In this document: one piece after another, positions 22,646-33,834 of the stretch
How the letters are laid out: each line of letters opens with the position of its first letter
Position numbering within the stretch: position 1 is the first letter of the stretch
Source: Meconema thalassinum
Taxonomy: Eukaryota; Arthropoda; Insecta; Orthoptera; Tettigoniidae
Assembly (NCBI GenBank): GCA_946902985.2
Contig: OX336388.2
Coordinates: 1,389,066,223 to 1,389,130,222, forward strand
DNA: 64,000 nt
Reading direction: 5' to 3'
Translations under genes and position numbers: made by a program
Notes under the pieces: model-generated
The model's input: the letters and a program-made list of their open reading frames with translations, nothing else
The model's database searches: none
Told to the model about the DNA's origin: nothing

Positions 22646-25600
22646 CTATAAAATAATCGTCCTCTTCCAGGTCTTCTTAGGTCGACCTCGCTTCCTGGCG
22701 CCTTGAGGATTCCAGTCTAGCACCGCCCTCTCAATAGCTCCGTCCGGCTTCCTTAGTGTGTGACCAATCCAGCGCCATTTCCTCTCCTTGATCAGGATGC
22801 TAATCGGTTGTTGATTGGTGATGGTCCAAAGATCTTCATTTGAGATTATGTCCGGCCACCTCACATTCATAATGCGACGCAGACATCTGTTAATGAACAC
22901 CTGTAGCTGGTTGTTGATCGGTTTTGTGACTTTCCATGTTTCACAGCCGTAGAGAAGAATCGACTTTACGTTGCTATTGAAAAGGCGGAGCTTGGTCTTC
23001 CTGGAAATGTTTCTATTTCTCCAGATGGGGTAGAGCTGGACAAAGGCACCATTTGCCTTCCTGATACGGCTTCGAACATCTTCCTCTGCTCCCCCATCAT
23101 TTGTGACTATATTTCCAAGGTAGAGGAAGGACTCAACTCGCTCAATGTCCTTTCCGTTGACTGTCAAACTAGTCGTGATGTCAGAATTTATCCTCATCTC
23201 TTTGGTCTTGTTAGTGTTGATCATCAGTCCTGCACGTTCTGCTTCTCTCTGCAACCTCCCCAGCTTATCTTCTATGTCTCGGTACCGTTGTGCCATAAGA
23301 CAAATGTCGTCTGCGAAATCCAGATCGTCAAGCCTGTCATTTATACCCCATTGAATACCCCTCTTCCGTCCTCCCATTACCTTCTTCATCACACTATCCA
23401 GGACCAACAGGAACAGAGTGGGGGAAAGGACACACCCCTGCCTCACTCCGGAACTGACCTTTATCTTTTCTGTTAATTTGCCTTCGTGAAGAACCTGGCA
23501 CTCATACCTTTCGTACATCTCTTCCATGATTCTGATGATCTTTGTTGGAATGTTATATTCCTCGATGGTCTTCCACATGATTCTTTGATTTACGGAGTCG
23601 AAGGCTTTCTCGAAGTCAACAAATGTGAGGTAAAGGGTATTCCGCTACTCCACACTCTGCTCCAGGATGATTCGGAGGGGGTTGAGATCCACACAGCTGC
23701 GATGTTGTCGAAATCCAGCCTGTTCTTTCCGAAGCCTTTTTTCTACGCAGTCTTTTATACGATTCAGGATGACTCTCGCCAGCACTTTGCTTGGAATGGA
23801 CAGCAAGGTGATACCCCTCCAGTTGTTACAGTTTGTGGTGTCCCCTTTCTTCGGCAACTTGACTATCAACCCCTTCTTCCAGTCGGTTGGTATTTTCTCC
23901 TCCTTCCAGATCTTCTCCAACAGCGGGTGCAGCAGATCGATCGTAATATCCAGGTCTGCTTTCAGTACTTCCGCTGGGATATTATCCAGACCTGATACCT
24001 TCCCGCATTTCATCTGCTTCAACGCTGTCCGTATTTCACTCCGAGTTGGGGAGTCGAGGCTGATGCTTGGGTCACTTTCTGCTTCCTCTTCATCTTCTCC
24101 TCGCTGCTTACTTTCTGGTCCTCTATCTCTATTAAGAACCTCCGCAAAGTGTTCTCTCCATCTTGTCAGCTGCTGTTCACACGTCGTGAGGATCTAGCCC
24201 GTCTTGCTCTTCACAGGCCTAGTTTTATTAAAACCTTTCTTCGAAAGAATCTTTGTGATGCCATAGAGCTCCTTAACGTCCCCCCTTCTTGCCGCTTCTT
24301 CTGCTTTCTCCGCCTGCTCATCAATCCACCTCCTATGATCCTTACGTACACTCCTCTTTACCTCCCTGTTTGCTGTTGAATACTTTGCTTGTGTGAGAGC
24401 CTTCTGCTGCCTAGTCTTGCAGGTGTTGAGCTTGGCCTTAATCTCCTTCCTATAATGTTTCTTGTCCCAGGTCTGATCAGATATCCATTCTTTCCGCAGG
24501 TAGTTCTTGTACCCGAGCTGCATCTCACTGGTTTCCACGAAGATATTCTTTACCTAGCTCCACACAGTCTCCACGTCCTTCTCTGTCTCGGAGTCCATCT
24601 GGAATTTATTTCTGAGCTCCAGTTTAAATTGGTCCAATCTCTGCTGGTTCTTAAGCTTGCCCACATCAAACTTGTTGTGCCGAGTGTTAAACTTTCGGCG
24701 GACTGCGACGATCTTCATGCGGAAGTTGGCAACCACAAGATGATGGTCACTACCAACGTCCGCTCCTTTCTTGTTCCTAACATCTTCCAAGCTTCTTCTG
24801 AACCTCCTGCTCACCGCGATGTGATCAATTTGATTTTCTGTGACTTGATCAGGAGACACCCAGGTGACCTTGTGGCACCACCTATGAGGAAATACCGTGC
24901 CACCCATCACCAAATCCTGACTGGCGCAATATTCCGTAAATTTCTCCCCATTGTCATTCATCTCACCAAGGCCATGTTTACCCATGATCTGCTCCAACCC
25001 CTCATTGTTTGAGCCCACCTTCGCGTTGAAGTCTCCCATAACAATGAGAATGTCCTTCTTACTTGTTTGTCTTGTGACATCTCGCAGCATTTGGTAGAAT
25101 TCTTCCTTCTTCTCTGGCTCCGATTGTTCTGTAGGCACATAGCATTGGATGATGATCACATTCCTGATCTTTGTCTTGAACCTAGAAAACATGAGCCTAC
25201 TAGAAATTGGCTTCCACTCCATAAGGCTTCTCTTTGCATTTCTGTTGAGCAGCAACCCCACTCCATCCCTGTGTTCTTCATCATCGCCCCCAGAATAGAG
25301 AAATGTAATTCCATCTGTTGTCTCTATTTCACCAAATCCTGGCCACCTCACTTCACTCAATCCTAGGATATCCAGCCCATAGTTCTTCATCTCCCGTGTC
25401 ACTTGTTTCAGTCTGGTTTTCTCCATCAAGGTCCTCACATTCCAGAAACCGATTTTCGTAGTCCTCTTCATGCCAAAAGTCGTCATCAGGTTATCCGTCC
25501 GATTTTGTAATTTCGCTTCAGTTTCCGTAATCAGTTTATTTAAGAGGAGCGAGTGATTAACCCACTGCCTCCGAGTGCCTTGGAGGGGCTGCCACCTTAA

Positions 25601-25693
25601 GCCTGAGGCACCAGGCTGATTTTCTGTCAGGGTTTCTTCCCTTAGCCTTTGAAGAACCAACTCCAAACTACAAGGCAGCAGTTGTTTCACCAC
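22646..25693 (-). pseudogene. RTE-like endonuclease-reverse transcriptase (three in-frame stops)
   Basis: The reading frame of 1016 codons stays in register throughout and is broken only by stops at 24554-24556, 24194-24196 and 23645-23647. The endonuclease domain has IGFWNVRTL, ILGLSEVRWPG, VMGDFNAKVG and DVGSDHHLVVANF. RT has SGLDNIPAEVLK, WKKGLIVKLPKKGD, FRQHRSC, SSGVRQGCVLSPTLF and the catalytic FADD at 23306-23317. The end WRWIGHTLRKPDG with RGRPKKTW is typical of RTE-clade LINEs. The clade call is from memory of these signatures. Confidence 0.88.
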
Positions 25694-25855
25694 AGCCCCG
25701 TTAGCCGTAATTTCTTCAGGGTTCAGGTAGGGCCTTCACAGCTACCGTAGCGGTCTTGAGGCACACAAAGTCCCCACTATACTTCACCCCTACAGGCAAT
25801 CCCCTACTTAATTACGTTGCCCATCTCCCACGACGAGGACGAGGGGTTGGATTTG
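22665..25855 (-). mobile_element. RTE-like LINE inserted in the outer LINE; 3'-truncated
   Basis: The 5' leader begins near 25855 and includes GGGGTGAAGTATAGTGGGGA (about 25790-25770). One long minus-strand frame follows, from 25693 to about 22650. Its last recognisable residues are GARKRGRPKKTWKR, directly joined to outer LINE sequence, with no 3' UTR or simple tail. The element therefore keeps its 5' end and lacks its 3' end, the reverse of usual LINE truncation. Confidence 0.8.
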
Positions 25856-25859
25856 TGGG

Positions 25860-26845
25860 AGACCTTAATCTTTGTACTTCCTCTAAATTTTTTTGAGTCT
25901 TGTGCCCGTTCCACTTGTGCCACGCACAATGTCTATCTTTGATCACTCTTTCACATTGTTCATTCCACCAAGCATGTTTCCTATAAAAGTTCAATGGTGC
26001 AATTTCCTGAGCTGGTTCAAGAAGGTTATTAGTAACATCATTCCAATTGGTTGGTATTTTAAGTTTTCCTTGAAATTGTATCTCTATTAATTTTTGGAAT
26101 TTTAATTCTAGTTGCATTTTGTTTGCGTGTAAAAGGTATGAAATTCATCTTGATTTGAGAAAGGTAATGATCTGAATTTACATTAATGGATTTTCTGACC
26201 TTAACATTTTGGATTTCTTTGTAACAATTTCGCGAGATAACTACATGATTTAGTTGGAACTCACCCAGCAACGCATTTGGGGAGACCCGTGCTTTCTTTT
26301 TACTTGGTTTTGCTTTAAAATGTGTGGACATAATCTTTAAGTTTAGATGTTCACAGAGTTTAACCAATCTCTCACCATTCCTGTTGGTTCTATTGTGAGC
26401 GGGATATTTACCTATTATATCAGAAAATTTTCTCTCAGATCCAAGCTGAGCATTGAAATCTCCAAGTAAAATTTTTATATGATTAGAAGGAATTTTGAGA
26501 ATTTCGACTTCTAACTCGTCCCAAAATTCATCAACTTTCTCTGGATTCGTTTAATTATTCTTATTTATAGGAGCATGGGCGTTGATTAGCGTGTATCTCT
26601 TATTGAGAGATTTTATAGTTAGAAAAGATAGTCTGGCATTCGCATTTCTAAAAGCGATAACTGCGTCCAAAAATTTTTTGTTGACCATAAAAGCTGTTCC
26701 CAGATGTGGCATGTTCTTCATCACTCTCTTCCCAACTTTTCCTTTGAAAATTCGGAAGTTGTCAGATTCAAAGGTGTCCTCATCCAAGAAACTAGTCTCT
26801 TGAAGGGCTAATATTGTAATGTGATGTCTATGAAGTAGAAAAAAT
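25860..26845 (-). pseudogene. Endonuclease part of the outer LINE
   Basis: APE-type endonuclease motifs are visible across stop-separated segments: ALQETSF (E of the QE motif), INAHAPINKN, LLGDFNAQLG, and VNSDHYLSQIKMNF as the C-terminal SDH motif. A stop lies at 26551-26553 and a frame change near 26100. The segment ends in a charged linker (AWHKWNGHKTQKNLEEVQR) immediately before the inserted LINE. Confidence 0.8.
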
Positions 26846-26944
26846 AAATAAAAATTAAAAACAATCAGAAGACATATCTCAATAATTTTATGGAACTGGA
26901 GACCTGATCGATCGGATATGGGCAACATCCAACTTTGAGTTGAG

Positions 26945-27464
26945 GCGGCTTCGGTGGCGTAGTCGGTAGCATGCTGAGCTTCTATGCCCAAGATAGCGGG
27001 TTCAAACCCGGCCGAAGCCGTCGGATTTTTTAAGAGCGTTAAAAATCCCTCAGTATGCCTTCCTTCGGAGGGGAAGTAAAGCCGGCGGTCCCATGTCATA
27101 GATTTATGGCATGTTAAAGATCCTTCCACTAATTGCACCTGTGTGAAGCTAAATTGGATAGGTTAAGAATGTAAACAACGCTCTTAGGTTTCTATGTTCG
27201 TTGCCAAGAGCCGACTGCGGCGGCGTCTAGTAGCTCAGTTCTGAACTTGGCCTAGTAGTCGTTGACGGTGGCGCTTGGCGGCAAAAGTAGGAACTATTTG
27301 AAAAATTCTTAGTCGCAGTACTTAAATTAACAAACAGATAACACACACTAATACAGTCATCACAATTAACACCGGTTATCAGACAGATTCTACACACACC
27401 CAAAGTACACGGGGCTACATGACCGCGTTGTCGCAGCCCCTAAACTTAAGAACCAACCAACCAA
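26945..27464 (+). repeat. Family A SINE, full length, 16-bp target duplication
   Basis: A complete 520-bp copy with A-box GTGGCGTAGTCGGTAGC, B-box GGGTTCAAACCCGG, and a tail ending AACCAACCAA. CCAACTTTGAGTTGAG flanks it perfectly at 26929-26944 and 27465-27480. This defines the true ends of family A. Confidence 0.92.
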
Positions 27465-27526
27465 CCAACTTTGAGTTGAGGCATGTGTTTGCACTTCTGG
27501 CTGTCAATGGTTTTCACCACCTTAAT

Positions 27527-27941
27527 AGCGGCTTCGGTGGCGTAGTTGGTAGCATGCTGAACTGCTGTGCCCAAGAGAGGGGGTTCAAACCCGGCCGAAG
27601 TCGTCGGATATTTTAAGAGCGTTTCAAATCCTTCAGTATGCCTTCCTTCGGAGGGGAAGTAAAGCCCGCGGTCCCATGTCATAGATTTATGGCATGCAAA
27701 AGATCCTTTCACAGACTAAACTTGTGTAAAGCTAAATTGTTAGGTTAGATTTCGTCGGAACGCTCTATCAAAGTTCCAACGTTCACCACAAGGTATCATT
27801 GATATCTGTTTGCGAAAGTTGGAACTACTTGAAATTGAACGGAACTTGTAGCTCACCCTAATAAGGGTGTCCGCTGGAAACAGCTACAGACTCAGGCGAG
27901 CCGAACATGCCCTCGGACACTAAAAGCCATACGATAAATAA
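27527..27941 (+). repeat. Family A-headed SINE with different tail, 11-bp target duplication
   Basis: The head and body match family A, but the 3' part after about 27840 is different (AGCTCACCCTAATAAGGGTG, then ACGATAAATAA). It is flanked by ACCACCTTAAT at 27516-27526 and 27942-27952. It is a second SINE subfamily sharing the tRNA-like head. Confidence 0.88.
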
Positions 27942-28763
27942 ACCACCTTAATTGTATTAACAAATCTTTCCATGACCCTACAGTGGCGTGTGTATGCCAA
28001 CTATGTGGACAGGCATGTGAACGCTACCACTTAGAGCTCTGTAGTAGAAGAAAACAATCAAAGACTATGCAATGCAATTCGCAAGAGCGCAATTTTAGTA
28101 TACCTGTACATGTTCATTCTTTATTTTCGATTGCTATTTGGGTGCAAGAAAAGTATTAATTAATATCCTGAACTAGCACCAACAGATAAAGTACAGATAC
28201 TATGTGGGATCGTTTTGTTCTTTAGTTCAAATAACATTTTCAAATAACACACAATAGGCTGTTACAAACGCTTTAAAATAAATATGTATCGTATTATCAA
28301 CTTGTCATTTTTCAAATTCGATGCGTATTGAATGCCAACGGTAGGCAAACCAATGGAGCCCCACATAGACCAGTTATGACATCTGGCGGAAAAGTTTCGC
28401 ATAAGATAGTCCTAACAGGGCGAGTGCATTCAAGCGGCCATAAAAGGAAACTTTTCAATTTAAGCTGTTCCAGCGTGCAGGCCAGTGCGCAGCTCGCAAC
28501 CAGTTGGCCAGGATTGTCACCCTCATAGTTCATCTGGTTGCTGTTAGATGTCTCGTGCAGATCCGGTGGCGAATGTTGTTTTAATTAAATAGGCTATGTA
28601 TTTTCCATTGTAATAGGCACAATATAACGCTTAATTTTATAACGTCTGAGTAATTACAAATCGATAAATATAAAAGTAAGCAATAAAACCCAACTCTGAT
28701 AGGTTATGAACCCCAGTCAAAAGGTTTTAGACTAACGCTTTACCACACAGCAAAACATGTCTA

Positions 28764-28960
28764 GGGGCGTGGTGGCTCAGCGGTCTAGCTGTATGCCTCT
28801 CACCAAGGCGGTCCGGGTTCGATTCCCGGTCAATGCATGTGAGATTTTCGAAGTGAAATGCCATGTCCTGTGGTTCGGATTCCACGTAAAACGGAGGTCC
28901 CGTGGCTCATGATCTCAAGATTAACGGTCACGTTAAACTACAAGCTTCCTTCCTTTGCTT
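28764..28960 (+). repeat. tRNA-derived SINE (family B), full length, 13-bp target duplication
   Basis: 197 bp with A-box GTGGCTCAGCGGTC and B-box GGTTCGATTCCCGG. The body ends AAGCTTCCTTCCTTTGCTT. CAAAACATGTCTA flanks it at 28751-28763 and 28961-28973. Other copies are at 32018-32195 (minus) and 61437-61573. Confidence 0.92.
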
Positions 28961-28973
28961 CAAAACATGTCTA

Positions 28974-31284
28974 TCGAAATTTGTCGTTATCAATTGGCTT
29001 ACATACGTCTTAGCAAATAATGATTTGGACTAAACGATTTCATCAGTGGAGTTTTTTTTTCTTTTCTTATTTTACGCCCTCCTTGGAGCACTTTAATCAA
29101 TACAAATACTATTAAGTCCAACAGCTGTATTTGGAGATTAGCGATTCAGCTTCAGCTTCTTCTGCACCCAAATTTCTTCATTCTATCTGCCCTTTGTTCA
29201 TCTGTGATGGTGTAATTTTCCGTTCAACTGCCCTTAATGTGAATCGTAAGTATTTATTTCTTAAAATATTCTTCTCTTCTTGTTTTACCTCCAATTGTGA
29301 AGGCAAACTCTCTCCACAGACAATAAGTTACACATTTATATTTATTTTCAAAGGAGAGGCTTATGTCGGCTCGTACTTGAATAATACAATCCTTCTTTAT
29401 GCCAAAGGAACTTAACTAATAATAAAAGTCGTATGTCGGTAGTAGATAATTGACAATCGGCAGCGTGTGGTCGGCTGTCGCCAATTTTATCTTTGACAGC
29501 CAACTGCATATTTAATTAATTAAATATTTAATGCAGCCAATGGCCATACAATAATAATATAGTTATAGATATAGTGGTCAATGTATAGTTCATAAAGCAC
29601 TTAAGTATTACAAAATTTTGTCAACGAGATATTCCTGCTTTTGCATTTTATCACATGATATCTATCACATTGGTCACCACAGAGTTTACACTGGCACAGG
29701 TCACTTGGTTCATGGTAGGTATCTCTTTAACAGATTTTGTAGTGAAAACCATGGACCGCAAATTTTTAGAGAAAGAGTTAAAAACATTTTCTGTGAGGCA
29801 GTTTTAAACGTTTCATCGGTACATCGCAGTGAGCTTTAATCCCCACCCACATGGGCTAAAACAGTCACGTTTGTTGCATAAATTTACTGAATATCGAACA
29901 TGCATGCAACCTTCAAAAAATATTTTCAGTTATGAAAATCGGCCCACGAGTAAGAAAAATAAGATAATGCATGAAAAGCAGATGTTGATCAAACGAAATA
30001 ACACACATTACGACATTCATACGTTAAAGGTGTCTTTCGGGCTGCAAGGTATGAAGACTCAAAGAACTTTCCACTCAATGAAGAGAAGGAGCGTCATCAA
30101 TGCCCTCACGATATAACCACTATTTAATGGGGCCTGAAGGAAGGGCACATCTTGCGCCAAGGTAGCTGTCACGGAGCCAAAACAAGTTTAACTCACGATC
30201 AAAATAACACTTGGTACTTCTGGCAGCAGATCGCCCGCTAAACGGACTCAGCCATATTATGCCACCTAATGAGCGACACCAATTACCCAACATCATCGTT
30301 ATGCTTGAAAGGGGATGAGGGTTTTTATTTTTTATCGATTATGTGTATGTTGGTATTGAAGTGTGCGTTATGTTTTTGAACACACCCAGTTGAAGCATGG
30401 AACAAGACCAACTACAATCCTCAGACCTTAATGTAGAAAAACATGGCGGCGATGGTTGCCCTACCAATAGCTAAGATCATGTCATCGGGCTTGTCAAATT
30501 TCGTGTAAATTATTATTTTTACTCACCTAAGAGCATAAAAGATATCACAAGACGAGACTAGGTTCCGAAGAAAAATGCATCAATAATTTAGACTTACCTG
30601 AATTAATTTTTCTATATAGTGCTGGCCTCGTATTATAGGTTTCTTCGTCTTCACTCAAGGGGCAGCTACAATAGTCTCACTGTTTCTGTGGTTGAATAAG
30701 AAGCTTTTTGGCGAGTTATCACGATTTGTATTTAAGTTCAGTAATGATAGATTAATATTATTAGCATAACATCAAACAGATTCTGAAGCAGGAGAGAAGA
30801 AAGTACCTGATTACTGAAGTGCTGTCCCGGCACATGCAGAGTATTTGTGTACACGATCGGAATGAGAATAGTTGCCTGAAATAATCGAACCAACGCTATA
30901 GAGATACAATTCAATTAAGACCTCTCGTGGAATTTTCTAAAATCTCGGGTAAAACATCACACCGAATTAGTGGATTGAAATATGCAAAGAAGTCGTCGTG
31001 TGGATATCTGAGCATAATTATGGAGATCACCACGCACAAAGGACATGATAATATGCTACCAACTAACCTATTAAACATTCGCTGTTACCGTTTGGAATAG
31101 TTGTACGCTATAAATATTTGATTTAATAAAGTAATGTAGGTAGGAAAGCACTATCTCCCTCTTACGGAATTATCGCGGCACACCATCTCGCAATATAAGT
31201 ACATAATTGGCAAGTTACTCACAACACTTTATTACACACATCATAATTAAAAATAACTTGCAAGCTGTAAGAATCACAAAAGTA
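28974..31284. other. Long stretch without a recognised gene
   Basis: Open frames at 29131-29415, 29618-29839 and 29829-30116 have no recognisable domains. A 46-bp segment at 30276-30321 recurs at 43020-43065. Just downstream, AAGACCAACTACAATCCTCA (about 30404) resembles the ORF1 start of the LINE at 34470-40540. These are probably repeat debris. Confidence 0.4.
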
Positions 31285-31809
31285 GGGTAAACCATACAGT
31301 GATTAGCCACCCTATAGTGATTGGCCATCTTGTGATCTCTTTGCCTCTTGTACTCTTTGGTTACGGCCTGACTACAGCTGATGCCACTAGATAGCAGCTG
31401 TGTACCTTCCTTGTTGATACCAGATTACTTTCCTTGTCACCAGGAGCGTGACTGTTGAGTAATGGCGTATTGTGTTTGTTGATGTGAACCTCCCTCCAAA
31501 TTTTAAGGTATGTCTTACATATTTGTTAAGGATTGAGCAATTTGTTCAGCCATCTCATAGGAGAATGAATTGTTCTGAAATAGTTATATTGTACATAGAT
31601 GAAGTTTAAGGCATGGAATGATGTTTAGCCTAATTGAAATGCCATCAATCACAATATTACTCGCCGTTTTGGTGTGGCCAATAACTGTGTGTGAATAATT
31701 GTGGAAAAATAGTTATTGGCCAGGTGGCCAATCACTGTCATTCGTAGTGGCTAATAACTGTGTCCAAGTGTTAACACAGGTGCAGACATTTAAATAGGGC
31801 CTATCCATC

Positions 31810-32037
31810 ATGCCGAAGGCCCCCAAGCAGGCTTATAGTGCAGAGGCAATGGAGAGAGCACTGGCTTACGTTCAGTCAAATAATGCTTCTGTACGTGCTG
31901 TGGCTACAATGTTTGGTGTACCGAGATCTAGTCTCCAGTTCAGAATAAAAAATCCAGGCCATAAAGATACATTTGGTCCCTCTACAGTTCTGTCAAATGA
32001 AGAAGGAAAGAAGATTGTAATTTTACGTGACCGTTAA
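31810..32037 (+). pseudogene. pogo transposase N-terminus, psq/CENP-B-type HTH
   Basis: The 75 residues contain YSAEAMERALAYVQSNNASV and RAVATMFGVPRSSLQFRI, a psq helix-turn-helix that binds the transposon ends in pogo-type transposases. The open frame ends abruptly after LSNEEGKK, where the last residues are probably contributed by the adjoining minus-strand SINE. The rest of the transposase, including its DDE triad, is absent here. Confidence 0.85.
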
Positions 32038-32195
32038 TCGCGAGATCATAAGCCACGGGACCTCCGTTTTACGTGGAATCCGAACCACAGGACGTGGTAT
32101 ATCACTTTGAAAATCTCACATGCATTGACCGGGAATCGAACCCAGTCTGCCGTGGTGAGAGGCCAACAGCTTGACCGCTGCGCCACCATAGATTT
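32018..32195 (-). repeat. Family B SINE, minus strand, at deletion junction
   Basis: The plus strand shows the reverse complement: AAGCCACGGGACCTCCGTTT, ATGCATTGACCGGGAATCG (B-box) and GACCGCTGCGCCACC (A-box). It sits exactly between the surviving N- and C-terminal parts of the pogo transposase. Confidence 0.85.
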
Positions 32196-32198
32196 CGT

Positions 32199-33382
32199 GC
32201 ATGTGGGTTATACCCTTTTGACCCCGACACTGTGGATTATACCAAATGCCTACGGTCATCAAGAAGTGAGAGAGAGGCAATAGGCCTACTGCCTTCTTTA
32301 CAACTAGATACCACATCTATAAGTTACAAAGAATTCTGTGAAGTTGTTGGAGCAGAAAAGATTAAAGATTTTGAAACAATTCAGGATATTATAGGTCAGG
32401 AGACAAATAATGAGGAGTTCATCATTCTTTTCCGTATATGGAGAAAGTTTCAAGCCAAAAATGGGGAATCGGATGGAAGGTCTGAATCAGTACAAGCTAA
32501 TTCCCAGACATCAGAGGAAATGCCTGCAAACATAGCAGTTAATCTACCTACAACTTTGAGTAACACCACCTCACACGTAAATGATGAATATCATTTAGAA
32601 GGTAACCCCAACATATCCAACAATCCTATCCAGGGAAGTGTTTCGCAAGAATCCAATAAATCATCTGTGGCTAAAAATGATCACATGGGTGAATTTTTAG
32701 TTTGGCCTGAAACCCCTAAAAGGAAAGGCAAGCGCGTGTCTGAGAGATTTCCATTTGCAATTACATCCCAAAAATACAAACTCATGTATAAAAACAAACA
32801 AGAGGCGAAAATGAAAGCCCAACAAGATAAAGAAGAAAGGAAACAAATACGGGAAGAGGAGAACTGCATGCCCAGCAAAGCAAAGAAATCACGTAGACCT
32901 ACAGCTGAAGCATCAAGACGTAGCGAACCAGCAATAGGGAAGGAATATTCACCTACAGAAGGGCAGTCTTTAGAGGTAAATACACAGAGAAGTCAAATAA
33001 CCTTCCATCAGGGTCTTCCGTGTTCGAAACAAACGAAACCTCAGACCAAGTTTCCCCACACCAAGACAATTCACCGACACATTTAAATTACGACCACGCA
33101 AAGAGAAGACTCTTTTTACAAAGCACTCCAATGAAAGCATGTGTCAAATGTTGCATCTGCAAGCGAAGAATAGTTCTTCACGACAGTGTTGTTTGCGATT
33201 ATTGTCGCAAAACGTACCACAGAAAGTGCATACCAAAATACCACCAGATTCACATTCCTGAAAGAGATGAAGAGGATTTTCTTTGTCACGATTGCTACAA
33301 AGAGGACGATTCGGACAGTTCCCTTAACTGCGAACTGTCATCAGATGATGAACTCTATGCACTGTGCAAATTATCTAAATAA
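32199..33382 (+). pseudogene. pogo transposase C-terminus with PHD finger (frameshift)
   Basis: After the SINE the frame opens with RACGLYPFDPDTVDYTKC, matching the end of the pogo DDE domain, and continues to 33086. The linker is polar and lysine-rich, with KRKGKRVSERFPFAITSQKY. A 1-nt slip near 33005 moves coding to the frame ending at 33382, which carries a C4HC3 PHD-type finger: CCICKRRIVLHDSVVCDYC, then HRKC and LCHDC. PHD fingers at this position occur in some pogo/jerky-type transposases. An acidic tail follows. Confidence 0.82.
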
Positions 33383-33834
33383 AAATGGAATCGTATTTGA
33401 TGACTACAGCACGAAACATCAACTAATTTAGACCACCTATTTTAAAGGCGAGTGATATCAACACTATGGACGGAAATGAATATTTTTTGCATCAGTACGT
33501 AGAAGGAAATACTTCTGTAAGTCAATCAGTTCGGAATTGTGGCAATTAGGCTAATTGCCTTAATTTAGGAATAAGTGGCCAATCACTGAAATTATACCGG
33601 CCAATAACTGTCAAAAGTGGCCAATAACTGTAACTTTTAGCATCTTTCTAAACTTATTGAAATTTGGGAATTATATTATTATCTGATCAAGTTGAAATTG
33701 TACTGCACGTTAGCAGACACTACAAAGATGTTAATAATACTCAATAAAAAAATAAAACTATATATTTCGTTTACTTACTTTGTGTGCAATATCAAACAAA
33801 CCTTAAGTGGCCAATCACTACGTAGTTTACCCTA

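Larger units (their letters stand above)
20790..26845 (-). mobile_element. LINE (APE-type non-LTR retrotransposon), split by another LINE
   Basis: On the minus strand it begins inside the endonuclease domain at about 26845 (ITILALQETSFLDEDTF, then LLGDFNAQLGSERKFSD), so it is 5'-truncated. It is interrupted at about 25855 by an RTE-like LINE and resumes at about 22665 with RT. RT has VKGIINSLKNNKASGEDGI, VDFQKAYDSVD at 22220-21957 and FADD at 21695-21706. The C-terminal region (RRLQFYGHMVRMDCSRLNK) ends at a stop at 20849. AATAAA lies at 20797-20802 on the minus strand. Stops and frameshifts are numerous. Confidence 0.85.
26880..28080 (+). pseudogene. LINE 3' fragment split by two SINEs
   Basis: Plus-strand pieces read in order IDRIWATSNFELRHVFALL, AVNGFHHLN, and after the second SINE FHDPTVACVCQLCGQACERY with HLELC. 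This matches the C-terminus of the minus-strand LINE at 34546 (SWTETNQDLRHF, LAVHGYHHK, CVCDRCDQDCSRYHDLYC). SINEs occupy 26945-27464 and 27527-27941. It is a degraded copy of a related LINE family. Confidence 0.75.
31285..33832 (+). mobile_element. pogo-type DNA transposon, internally deleted
   Basis: Terminal inverted repeats of about 28 bp: left GGGTAAACCATACAGTGATT, right the complement ending CGTAGTTTACCC. Both ends abut TA (31283-31284, 33833-33834), the pogo/Tc1 target. Inside are a psq helix-turn-helix ORF and a C-terminal ORF with a PHD finger. The central DDE catalytic domain is missing and a family B SINE lies at the junction. About ten copies of a GGCCAATnACTG-like motif lie in the subterminal regions. 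Confidence 0.88.

Noticed and set aside
24389..25012. 207-residue plus-strand open frame
   Set aside because: Lies antisense to the RTE-like endonuclease and has no domain; a shadow frame.
26551..27138. 195-residue minus-strand frame read as one protein
   Set aside because: Its N-terminal half is SINE sequence read in reverse; only the part below about 26845 belongs to LINE endonuclease.
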